DNA of 64,000 nt, taken from the NCBI RefSeq assembly GCF_029784155.1, contig NC_073693.1, positions 236,286,447-236,350,446 on the forward strand, written 5' to 3'. The stretch comes from Uranotaenia lowii (lineage: Eukaryota; Arthropoda; Insecta; Diptera; Culicidae). The position numbers and the translations under genes are program-made. Below are positions 10,956 through 22,800 of the stretch, piece by piece. Within the stretch, counting starts at the first letter, position 1. Every line of letters begins with the position of its first letter. Under the pieces are notes generated by a model, which did no database searches, was not told the origin of the DNA, and was given only the letters and a program-made list of their open reading frames with translations.

Positions 10956-11454
10956 TAGATGTTGCCTTGCCGGCAGCTAAAATTCGAAGTGGTTATAAGC
11001 TTCCTAGAATACCCGCAAGGGCAACCAGCGGCCAACAGCAAAGACGTATGTTGATTATTACTAAGAAACTTTACGAAACGGCGTATAAATCAATCATCAG
11101 TTAAAATAATATCGGTTTTAAAAAAATTAAATTCCATATTTATAACTGTTAAGCATAAAATTATACAAATTCTTGATTTTATCTTGATATTTAATCAATG
11201 AATTGCTTCAACTACTTTCAATGTGTGATTAAATTCGTGGTAAGTAAATACAGTTGACGAAATTTAATAAAGTCAAAGTTTCTACTCTTAAAAAACAATC
11301 ATTTGCGAGTTAGCTTTAAGTTGTTCTGAGTTGAAGCTTCAAAATAAATTATACAGTTAAACTATTTCCAAGCTCCAAAAAATGATTTATTTATTATATG
11401 CCCTTTTGTGATGTTCGTTCACATTTTATATTCATGAAATGGCGGACATTTCTC

Positions 11455-11870
11455 AAAAAAGGCTATTTGAGGAACATTCTGGAACTTCGAGTCCATAGAA
11501 GGCTTTTTGAGATCCAATTTGTAACTTTTATGATGCGATTGACATGTCACAGAAAAGGTTATTTGAGGAACTTCTTGGAAATTGAAGTTCACAGAAGGCT
11601 ATTTGAGACCTAATTTGTAACTTTTATACTGTGTGGATGCGATTGACATGTCACAAAATAGGGTAATTGAGAAACTTCGTGGAACTTGAAGTTCACAGAA
11701 GGCTATTTGAGAAACTTCTTGGAACTTGAAGTTCACAGAAGGCTATTTGAGACCTAATTTGTATCTTTTATACTGTGTGGGTGCGATTGACATGTCACAA
11801 AAAAGGCTATTTGAGGAACTTTTTGGAACTTCAAGTCCATAGAAGGCTTTTTGAGGAACCTTTTGTAACT
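11455..11870. repeat. Minisatellite, about four units of 100-145 bp
   Basis: Units begin near 11455, 11553, 11654 and 11798 with 'AAAAAGGCTATTTGAGGAAC' or close variants, followed by 'TTGGAACTTGAAGTTCACAG' and 'GATTGACATGTCAC'. One unit carries a ~45-bp internal duplication (around 11690-11750). It lies within the 10262-12393 element. Open frames across it are by-products of the repeat. Confidence 0.8.
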
Positions 11871-12293
11871 TTCATGTTCACATTTGAGAAAATTTGGTAC
11901 CAATTCGCTTTAAAACCTTCATTCAGCGAAATTCGAACTTTGGAGGAACGAGTTCAAGTAGATATGAGACTTTTGGTTGCTTGGGTTGTTTTGTTTATAA
12001 TCTTGGTTGTCTTTGTCATATTTGCTGTTTTTGTCATTTTTCATCATTTTTTAGTAGTTTGTTGTCATTTCTAGTCTTTTGTTTGTATTTGTTTTTTAAT
12101 TTTTTTAATTTTTCACCTTTTTGTAATTTTTGAGTACTTTGTAATTTAAAAAAAAAACTTTTGTTTTTCTTGTTGTATTGTATTGTTGTATCACCATTTC
12201 AGAACATATAAACGTTTTTATCGTGTTCGTTTCAATTATATTGGTCCTGTTATAGAGAAAACTAAAAGGTAATGTCGCTTCCAAAAACCGTTA

Positions 12294-12317
12294 GATTTTG
12301 GCACATGTGCCAAAATC
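12294..12317. repeat. Perfect 24-bp palindrome
   Basis: GATTTTGGCACA is followed directly by its exact reverse complement. It lies in the right subterminal region of the 10262-12393 element, made from two opposed copies of the TTGCCAAAATC motif. A candidate transposase-binding or cruciform site. Confidence 0.8.
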
Positions 12318-12395
12318 GGATGTTGCCAAAATCGAATGTTGCCAAAATCGATTGTTGCCAAAATCGAATGTTGGCAAAAACGAACGGAGTCTATA

Positions 12396-12662
12396 ATTGC
12401 AGTCAAAGGAAACATCAGCAAAACGAACCTGCAGTTCTGCTAATTGAAAATTCAAACACTTGTTCGTTCGGCAGCCAAACACATAAATCGGACAACGCAG
12501 TTGGGCGTGGCTTAAAGTGATAGGGCCAAGGGAACGGGAAATGAGCGAGAGGGTGGTGAGAGGCACTGTTTACCCGGTTTTTCGGGCAACGAACGTTCTT
12601 GCGCATTTTGTGTTCGGTATGCTTCGTTCTGTTCTCTTCGTTTTGTGCGCATTGACGTAATG
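12396..12662. other. Short unassigned stretch, GC-richer
   Basis: 267 bp between two mobile elements. It is richer in G and C than its surroundings; no gene was recognised. Confidence 0.5.
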
Positions 12663-12670
12663 GTTGGAAC

Positions 12671-13123
12671 CAGGGTTGCCAACATTTATTTTCAAAAATC
12701 AGGGAACTTGCGAAATAAAAATCAGGCAAAATCAGGCTACTTAAAAGTAACGGAAATTTCGCTCAAAGTGATGACCTTTTTTTTTTTTTTGGTCATCGCT
12801 CCACATTTTCACTCCAATATGTGTTGTGAGCCTACTTAGTTGAATAATTTTGCTGCATCAAAGCAATCCTTTCAATTCTCTTTTTCAATAAGAATTAACG
12901 GGAATCTTTCGATTGCTTTGATTCAGCCACATTTTGACTTTTTCACTTGAGCTATGGTACCTACTTCAGTTCCTTACTACCCATTTTTCATGACATTCGC
13001 AAAAATCAGGCAAAATCAGGCATTTTTTAAAAAATCAGGGAAAATCAATGGCTTATCAGGTTGTCAGGCAGAGCCTCGAAAAATCAGACAACGCCTGAAA
13101 AATAAGGCACATTTGCATCTCTG
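12671..13123. mobile_element. hAT-type MITE, 453 bp
   Basis: The element starts CAGGGTTGCC and ends with the complement of CAGAGATGCA. It is flanked by perfect 8-bp duplications GTTGGAAC at 12663-12670 and 13124-13131. The 8-bp site with T at position 2 and A at position 7, and termini beginning CAGNG, are hAT hallmarks. The interior is non-coding and enriched in 'AAAATCAGGCA' iterations at both ends. It is non-autonomous and needs a hAT transposase from elsewhere. Confidence 0.8.
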
Positions 13124-13131
13124 GTTGGAAC

Positions 13132-16100
13132 GCAGACAAAATCAATCTGCACAAAACGCGTTAAACTTTGAAGAAATCAGCAGAAGATTTTTTCCAAAGC
13201 GAATTTACGCATGTCTGGTCCAACGATGCCACATTTTGATCTATCTCATCAGTGTATCTCTCTTTGTTGCATTGGGACTCTTATGAGTGAGAATAAGACA
13301 CACTTATGATGACAGATTTTTTGTGGTAACACTGGTCTGGTCCCAAGCACCATTCTTTTGGCCCTTGTACAGAACTGATGGCCTCGATCAATCACGGAGG
13401 AGCGACCATTGGCTAGGTAGAACTTGTACAGAACGCCACGCCAGTGATCATTGAATTTGAAGTGCGTAAGTGAAATAAAATCTAATCAAATATGTTATCT
13501 GAAGTTTTAGATGAATGATGAAATCTAAGCACTTCAAGTTCGATGATTCAAGGTGAATATGAGTAGTCAACTAAACTAAGCTAAGCTAAGCTGAGAATCC
13601 AACGTTGCGAAGTAGTTTCTATCAGTGTCAATACTTACCGATCAGTAGACCCCTTGGAAAAAGTCAGCAAACATGTTTGCTGATTCAGCCAGGTTAGATG
13701 CAGTGACCCCGTTAAAACTCACAACAACCGGAATAATGGCGTTACGTTTCCTTTTGTTGAAATGTGTTTCAGATTTTCTTGGGAAAAATCTTGAGTGCTC
13801 CTTCTGTTGTTTTTAGTAAGAGATTTGCAAATTATTTTTTGTGGGCTTCTGTTCTTGAAGTTCTTCGATAACATTTCAGAATTATGAATTTGAGTGCTGG
13901 GAATAATTGGTTTCTTCCATTTATCCGAACAATTAGAAATACCGAAAACTTCCAACTAAGATTGGAGTAGAAAAGTTCGAGTGCAAATAGCCGTTTGAGG
14001 TGCAATTAAAAGACCGTTGAAACAAACTTCAATAATTGTCCGTCGAACAAAATCCAATGGAATTCAGCATAATATAAAAACCTTTCTATAAGGATGAGGA
14101 ACCATTTACTCACGCCATAAAGTTCGCCCTCTTGAAAATTCCGACACCAAAGAGCTGGTCGCTGGACACCCATTTAAAGTTTTACACGCCACGAACAGCC
14201 AGCCGGTTGTTGTTATCTTTTGATGGGATTCCAGGGATCTACCCGGTCTGTTCGGCCTTCGGCAATCGTTCGTGCTAGGCCCCGGTACACGACGAACGAA
14301 CAGATTCCCATTTCCGTTTCCGGGGGGCTAAATGTGTCCATCTGTCCATCTTTTATGACCCCATCATTGTCGTTTTGTTTCCAAATGCGATTTGTTGGTT
14401 TTCGGAATGTGTGCGGTGTTGTTTGGGAGCGCTTTTCGAGAGCCGAGATCTGATTCCGGGGTAAATTTGATGCCAAGGGGAGGGCAGCCCGGTCACATTA
14501 TTGTTGAGGTCGAATGTCAAATGCAGGATAGCAGCTACCGTTTGTTGTCATCTCGTTCCCGCGCTGTCATAAAACTCTAGCCCTTTCAGTTTTTCCCATT
14601 TTCATCAGTGAAGCCGGGACATGAATGTTCGTCCAATCTATCCCGAGTCCAATCGTCGTTTCGGTGGGGTAGCGAGGTGTTTTTCTAAACTCGAAATGAA
14701 AATTCTCATATCACAGGCAATTTGTATTGCCCACAGGACGGACGTAGAAGTGCTTGACGTTTATCTTGTCTGGAATGGGATTGACCGACCGAACCCATCA
14801 TGGACTTCGTTTGACTGCTGGATCCTTCGAGCGTGGCGAAGATTGTTTTTCAGGTTAACGGGCAGCCATTCAGAGCTCGAGTTAGAATTAATTGCGTATC
14901 GGTCCCAGGACGAAGGAACGCGGCGCGGACGGAGCACCACAGATGCGATTTGGTCAACTGAACGAAACCCTCTCAAAAGCAACAGTCAATTCGAATAAAT
15001 ATACGATTGTAGCTAGCGGAAATTTTTATAATAAAAAAACGAAATAACAGCTGTCGAAATTTTCATGCAAGAATTGATTTAATGCAAAACTTATGTTTAA
15101 GGATCCGGTGTTTCGTGAAACATATTCATTTGAGCAAATTCTTTTCTCACAATTTGAACTTTTTACAACACAAAAATGTTTATCTTTTTATGATTGTTTC
15201 TTGGACAATTTTTTTTTATTATTATAATTGCTAAAGCCTAGATAAAAATATGCCTTGAGATGACCAAAGTATGCCATTTTTGACCAAAAAGAAAACATTT
15301 TATGCAATAGGGTTTTTGAAATTCTAAAAAAGTTGCAAAGCGACACACCCTTTTCAGCAATCTTGGGATTGAAAAGTACATTTTGACGAATTTTTCTGGC
15401 CTTTATACATAAAAAATTGGAAATGATATCGCTTACTGAATGACATGTTATGGTAGTCGTCTGACTACCGAAAACATTTATTTTTTTTTAAATACTGGCT
15501 GGATGAAGATTATTCAATTTTCCGAAGAGATAGATACTTATTATCATGCAGTATCCCACACAACCATCTCATCTGTAATCAATAATAACCGGAAGTTGGA
15601 GCAACAAAAGGATAACTTAATCCGTCCGTTATCTCCACAACAGCAACAATTCAATTTGAAGAACAGTTCAACTTCAAGGCGAAGCCATCGCCCCGGGTGG
15701 AGGTTTTCAATTTTCGCTTCCATGAACTCTTCCAGCGAACTTTGCCGCCGCTCACAAAAGGTTGGTCAAGGAAAATGTTTTGCGCTGCTAATGCGAAGAC
15801 TCGTCGAGTTGAGAGCATACAGCCATGTATTAGTTAGACGCTTCAATCCATTACCAAACTTCACGGAGCTTTCCTGCCATCAAAGTTGTTCCGTTTCCAA
15901 GAGTCCAAGAAAAACCAGAAACTATTTATACGGGATAGCTGGTGGGCTCCGGAGAACTTCGGAGTGGAGGTGGAGAACGCCCTCGCCCGCCGCCGGGTTG
16001 GTTCGCAGTAATGATCGAAAAACGTTCCTGCACTAATAACAATTAATCTTTATATCGTCTGCGCACAAGGATGGCGCGAGGAGGCGTGGAAATTTGCCAG

Positions 16101-16266
16101 GATTGAAAGGATGTGAGGAACGGGTTGAAGCAACCACTTTCATGAACCATCCACATCAAACGAAGCAGCTCAGTGCGGAGAATATCTGGGTTGAGAAAAC
16201 GCGAAACTTGAGTGTTACTGTTCTTAGTGGGGAACTTTGGAATGGAAGGGAGGCGAGATTCCTAAC
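13132..16266. other. GC-richer, apparently single-copy non-coding DNA
   Basis: No exon can be supported. From ~13990 to 16260 the sequence is less AT-rich and free of recognisable repeats. Several 60-200-codon open frames (for example 14621-14998 and 15440-16036 on +) lack domains and overlap other frames. It could be conserved intronic or regulatory DNA; nothing visible proves that. Confidence 0.45.
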
Positions 16267-19200
16267 AACAATAAACAATAAACAATAAACAATAAACAAT
16301 AAACAATAAACAATAAACAATAAACAATAAACAATAAACAATAAACAATAAACAATAAACAATAAACAATAAACAATAAACAATAAACAATAAACAATAA
16401 ACAATAAACAATAAACAATAAACAATAAACAACAAACAATAAACAATAAACAATAAACAATAAACAATAAACAATAAACAATAAACAATAAACAATAAAC
16501 AATAAACAATAAACAATAAACAATAAACAATAAACAATAAACAATAAACAATAAACAATAAACAATAAACAATAAACAATAAACAATAAACAATAAACAA
16601 TAAACAATAAACAATAAACAATAAACAATAAACAATAAACAATAAACAATAAACAATAAACAATAAACAATAAACAATAAACAATAAACAATAAACAATA
16701 AACAATAAACAATAAACAATAAACAATAAACAATAAACAATAAACAATAAACAATAAACAATAAACAATAAACAATAAACAATAAACAATAAACAATAAA
16801 CAATAAACAATAAACAATAAACAATAAACAATAAACAATAAACAATAAACAATAAACAATAAACAATAAACAATAAACAATAAACAATAAACAATAAACA
16901 ATAAACAATAAACAATAAACAATAAACAATAAACAATAAACAATAAACAATAAACAATAAACAATAAACAATAAACAATAAACAATAAACAATAAACAAT
17001 AAACAATAAACAATAAACAATAAACAATAAACAATAAACAATAAACAATAAACAATAAACAATAAACAATAAACAATAAACAATAAACAATAAACAATAA
17101 ACAATAAACAATAAACAATAAACAATAAACAATAAACAATAAACAATAAACAATAAACAATAAACAATAAACAATAAACAATAAACAATAAACAATAAAC
17201 AATAAACAATAAACAATAAACAATAAACAATAAACAATAAACAATAAACAATAAACAATAAACAATAAACAATAAACAATAAACAATAAACAATAAACAA
17301 TAAACAATAAACAATAAACAATAAACAATAAACAATAAACAATAAACAATAAACAATAAACAATAAACAATAAACAATAAACAATAAACAATAAACAATA
17401 AACAATAAACAATAAACAATAAACAATAAACAATAAACAATAAACAATAAACAATAAACAATAAACAATAAACAATAAACAATAAACAATAAACAATAAA
17501 CAATAAACAATAAACAATAAACAATAAACAATAAACAATAAACAATAAACAATAAACAATAAACAATAAACAATAAACAATAAACAATAAACAATAAACA
17601 ATAAACAATAAACAATAAACAATAAACAATAAACAATAAACAATAAACAATAAACAATAAACAATAAACAATAAACAATAAACAATAAACAATAAACAAT
17701 AAACAATAAACAATAAACAATAAACAATAAACAATAAACAATAAACAATAAACAATAAACAATAAACAATAAACAATAAACAATAAACAATAAACAATAA
17801 ACAATAAACAATAAACAATAAACAATAAACAATAAACAATAAACAATAAACAATAAACAATAAACAATAAACAATAAACAATAAACAATAAACAATAAAC
17901 AATAAACAATAAACAATAAACAATAAACAATAAACAATAAACAATAAACAATAAACAATAAACAATAAACAATAAACAATAAACAATAAACAATAAACAA
18001 TAAACAATAAACAATAAACAATAAACAATAAACAATAAACAATAAACAATAAACAATAAACAATAAACAATAAACAATAAACAATAAACAATAAACAATA
18101 AACAATAAACAATAAACAATAAACAATAAACAATAAACAATAAACAATAAACAATAAACAATAAACAATAAACAATAAACAATAAACAATAAACAATAAA
18201 CAATAAACAATAAACAATAAACAATAAACAATAAACAATAAACAATAAACAATAAACAATAAACAATAAACAATAAACAATAAACAATAAACAATAAACA
18301 ATAAACAATAAACAATAAACAATAAACAATAAACAATAAACAATAAACAATAAACAATAAACAATAAACAATAAACAATAAACAATAAACAATAAACAAT
18401 AAACAATAAACAATAAACAATAAACAATAAACAATAAACAATAAACAATAAACAATAAACAATAAACAATAAACAATAAACAATAAACAATAAACAATAA
18501 ACAATAAACAATAAACAATAAACAATAAACAATAAACAATAAACAATAAACAATAAACAATAAACAATAAACAATAAACAATAAACAATAAACAATAAAC
18601 AATAAACAATAAACAATAAACAATAAACAATAAACAATAAACAATAAACAATAAACAATAAACAATAAACAATAAACAATAAACAATAAACAATAAACAA
18701 TAAACAATAAACAATAAACAATAAACAATAAACAATAAACAATAAACAATAAACAATAAACAATAAACAATAAACAATAAACAATAAACAATAAACAATA
18801 AACAATAAACAATAAACAATAAACAATAAACAATAAACAATAAACAATAAACAATAAACAATAAACAATAAACAATAAACAATAAACAATAAACAATAAA
18901 CAATAAACAATAAACAATAAACAATAAACAATAAACAATAAACAATAAACAATAAACAATAAACAATAAACAATAAACAATAAACAATAAACAATAAACA
19001 ATAAACAATAAACAATAAACAATAAACAATAAACAATAAACAATAAACAATAAACAATAAACAATAAACAATAAACAATAAACAATAAACAATAAACAAT
19101 AAACAATAAACAATAAACAATAAACAATAAACAATAAACAATAAACAATAAACAATAAACAATAAACAATAAACAATAAACAATAAACAATAAACAATAA

Positions 19201-19828
19201 ACAATAAACAATAAACAATAAACAATAAACAATAAACAATAAACAATAAACAATAAACAATAAACAATAAACAATAAACAATAAACAATAAACAATAAAC
19301 AATAAACAATAAACAATAAACAATAAACAATAAACAATAAACAATAAACAATAAACAATAAACAATAAACAATAAACAATAAACAATAAACAATAAACAA
19401 TAAACAATAAACAATAAACAATAAACAATAAACAATAAACAATAAACAATAAACAATAAACAATAAACAATAAACAATAAACAATAAACAATAAACAATA
19501 AACAATAAACAATAAACAATAAACAATAAACAATAAACAATAAACAATAAACAATAAACAATAAACAATAAACAATAAACAATAAACAATAAACAATAAA
19601 CAATAAACAATAAACAATAAACAATAAACAATAAACAATAAACAATAAACAATAAACAATAAACAATAAACAATAAACAATAAACAATAAACAATAAACA
19701 ATAAACAATAAACAATAAACAATAAACAATAAACAATAAACAATAAACAATAAACAATAAACAATAAACAATAAACAATAAACAATAAACAATAAACAAT
19801 AAACAATAAACAATAAACAATAAACAAT
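16267..19828. repeat. 3.56-kb satellite of heptamer AACAATA, about 509 copies
   Basis: The unit AACAATA repeats head to tail without visible indels for 3562 bp. The only substitution I see is T to C at 16433, about 24 units from the left edge. The left boundary is the AACAACAATAAAC transition at ~16264; the right is AACAATGAACATG at 19828. Because 7 is not a multiple of 3 and the complement has no stop in any phase, all three minus frames stay open for >1200 codons, encoding the same cyclic FIVYCLL peptide. These are not genes. It is not an insect telomere repeat. Confidence 0.98.
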
Positions 19829-19830
19829 GA

Positions 19831-19853
19831 ACATGCATGCATGCACGCATGCG
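19831..19853. repeat. Alternating purine-pyrimidine tract at satellite edge
   Basis: ACATGCATGCATGCACGCAT followed by GCG is a 23-nt run with strict purine-pyrimidine alternation, abutting the right end of the heptamer array. This is a Z-DNA-prone composition. Any function is speculative. Confidence 0.8.
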
Positions 19854-22800
19854 GCCTTCAGGACATGTTTGTGTGGTCCGCGAATTATCATGAAAAAAGC
19901 AGTCAACAGATTTTGTCCATCACTTGCGTGTGGAAATTTTTAAATTGACCAGTTTTAGGAAAAAACGATCTTTCAAAACTGGCAAACCAATAAATCTAAA
20001 CCTAATAGCCAAAAACTAATTTTCAATAATTTGCTATCCTTTGTTCAATCATGGATTCAGATAAATATTGCACCAATATTCTGGTATCAGAAGCACAACA
20101 CTTCAAAAAATTTGAAAACTGCAATTAATAGATATTCCAAAACAAAATAAGATTACCACTTCTTCTGACATCATTCAAGAAAGTCAGTCACAAAGAATAT
20201 TGGACATTCAACAACTCTGATAAAGACTGCAAAATGATTTGGCTTGGGGTTTTGAAAATATCGAAAATTCAATTTAGTTTAATTTTTCTTTAAAATTTTG
20301 TCAAAATTCCCGTTGTTTGCAGGTTTGGAAAAAATATAAACATGGAAACTTCCATAAATTTTTCTTCTCAGAATTCAAAATTACTCGCAGTCTTAGGGAA
20401 AGTTGATCATTGAGTCAGTAACTGAGTAAGTGTTTGTATTTTATAGTTTTGTCATTTTACAAAAAAAAAAAATACAAATTCAATAACTAATGAATAACCT
20501 AAAAACAAAAAATTTAATATTCGAATTCAGCGCCCCCGAATATGTCATAATCAGTTTTAAGATATATTGCAGCTCGAAAAATGCGAATTTTATTGTCTCG
20601 TGTATTGCAATTTTTAGAATTTTCATAGAAAAACATTGAAAACATTAATAAAATTAAGTCATTTTATTTCAAAATAAGCAATCTTACCAAAGTCAGGCCC
20701 ATGCGAAGGACTAGTCCATGGGGGGGAAGGAGGTTTCGAAATTCAAATTTAGTCGAACATAATAACAATACCAAAAATAAAGTTAATAAGTTAATTGATT
20801 TCTAAATCAATTTACTTACTAATAATTATCACACAAACTCAAAAAAAAATTATACTAATAAATCATCAATTAACATTTTCAAACGAATCAAAATGAATGT
20901 TCCAAATCAATGCTATTTCAGGCAAGTCATTGATCAATCATTCAAAATTGCGTTCCTTATTCTGAACTAGAAATTAGCTTGAAAATAAATTTCAAGCAGT
21001 CCAGATTCCAGATACCAAATTTGAAATCAGTATTTCTGAAACACCAAAATTGAACTCAAATCAAAATTTCGAATAAAGCTTCGAACATAAGAATTATTGC
21101 ACAGTTAAAGAATATATAAAATATAACACCAGATCTGAATTTTCAAATAAATGTCAAATCACGTAAAAAAATAACCATGATCAAAAATTGTGAGAAAAAT
21201 TAAATAAAACTGTTATTTATTATTCATCTTATTTAACATTTCTTATTTTTATTTTCAATGGAAGGATTGATTTAAAAAATCCACTGTTGTATTTTTAATT
21301 TGGAAAACAAAATTATCACGATAAGATATGTGAATTCTCGATTTGGAAAAAATAGTTATAATGGAATTTCATTTGATAAAAAGATGAAAATATTTAATTT
21401 TTTTTTCAAGACTGCCATCAAAGTCAATGATAAAACCCCTTTCTATATCAAAATTTGTCAAGAAATTAGAATAATAGGCAAAAAAGTTCTGGAATTCAAA
21501 ATAATAACTTTATACATATATTTATAACAAAACATGTTCAATTATAATGACAAATGACAGATTGGGAAATGATAAATAAGAAACTAAAAAATTAAAAATT
21601 ATTAACTTTAAAGTTACTACTTCGAATCCAATCAATTATAGATAAAATAAATTTAAAATAATGATCGATTAAAGAAACATTATTTAATATAATGAAAATA
21701 AGATAAGCTTTTTAAAATTTTCAACTGAAGGTTGTTAAGTTCAAAATTTCAAGATCTGAATATTTTGTCTCTAATAATTGAAATATTGGGTTCTGAAAAG
21801 GACAGAAGGTGGAAGCTTTAATGTTTTTATTAAAAATTTGGTTTCAAAGGCAGATTATGTTTTCAATACACAAACAATCAAATTTGAAATACGAAGACAA
21901 ACTTAAGAAAAATATTTCGTAAAATATAAATAGATTTACTTTAAAATTCGGTAATTTGTATATGAATATTAAAACAAAATATAAAGAAGAAAAAGATTAG
22001 TTTTTTTTTTAATTTTAGGAGGATTTTTTCAGTAAACACCTCCAATCATTTTCAAAAGATAAAAAAGAATTTAATTGATGACTTAAAGAAGCTGCATTTT
22101 AATGCCTATGATTGGAAGATTGATTTGGTAAATTTAAGCATCCTGAACTTGAATGTTTTGTCAAATTTTATTTTTTACAGTTTTGGTGATATGGAGTTAA
22201 AAAGCTTTAAAATGAATCAGTTTAAAGCGAAACCAATCATGGATTACTGATGAAATAACAAATCTACGGTCACCGAAAAAAGCTTATTGAATTTGTTCAC
22301 CCTTCCCATTGAATTCAATTAAGGAATAATATTCCAAAGATCTAAAAATTTAAATTATACGTTTTATAAAAATTTGAGAAGATTCATTACAAGTATTTCT
22401 TACATTACTGAATGAAGTTAAAAAAATTTAATACCTACATTAAACAAAATTTGTTCAACACTGCAAAACAATTATATTTTTGCTTTTGAATTATTTGAAA
22501 TTCAATTTGGTTTGAAACTTCATTAAAAATGGGGAAAAGTACACAAATTGAAACCCTCTATAACTTTTTGCTGAATTCAAAATTACTTGAAGTCTTGAGG
22601 AAAGTTGAAAATCGATTTGTACCTTTACTTTTAGATCTTGTGTTTTTGTTTTAAAGTTTTGTCTAAATGATGAAATTTATTAAATGAATTCAAAACATTT
22701 TGAAAAATTATTTAAAAAACGAAAGCTGATAGAAAAACTGCATCTTTAGATCCAGGACACCTAAATTAGTCGAAATTAGCTTTTAAGTTTTTTTTTCAAC

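Larger units (their letters stand above)
10262..12393. mobile_element. 2.1-kb non-autonomous DNA transposon with iterated subterminal motifs
   Basis: The ends are inverted repeats: CAGACTCCGTTCG at 10262 matches the reverse complement of the right end (12381-12393) except for the first base, and the match continues through TTTTGGCAACAT-like sequence (23 of 25 from the AGACTCC core). Flanking TA (10260-10261 and 12394-12395) fits Tc1/mariner or pogo-type insertion; AATT is an alternative duplication. The 16-bp unit TTGCCAAAATCGAATG is repeated in both subterminal regions (10299-10336, 12308-12380), with palindromes formed by inverted units. The interior has no transposase, but holds a tRNA-like unit and a ~100-145-bp minisatellite. 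Length and lack of coding make it a deletion derivative or a large MITE. Confidence 0.72.

Noticed and set aside
11398..12133. Repeated open frames on + with LRNFLEL-like peptides
   Set aside because: By-products of the minisatellite; interrupted by stops between units.
14621..16036. Open frames of 125 and 198 codons on +
   Set aside because: Composition looks random, with no splice signals or homology that I recognise.
16267..19828. Telomere-like array
   Set aside because: AACAATA is not TTAGG or a known telomeric repeat, and Diptera generally lack simple telomeric repeats; the array is internal.
16156..19906. Three overlapping minus-strand frames of about 1200 codons
   Set aside because: They are translations of the heptamer satellite and of its immediate flanks; the peptide is a pure 7-residue cycle in every frame.
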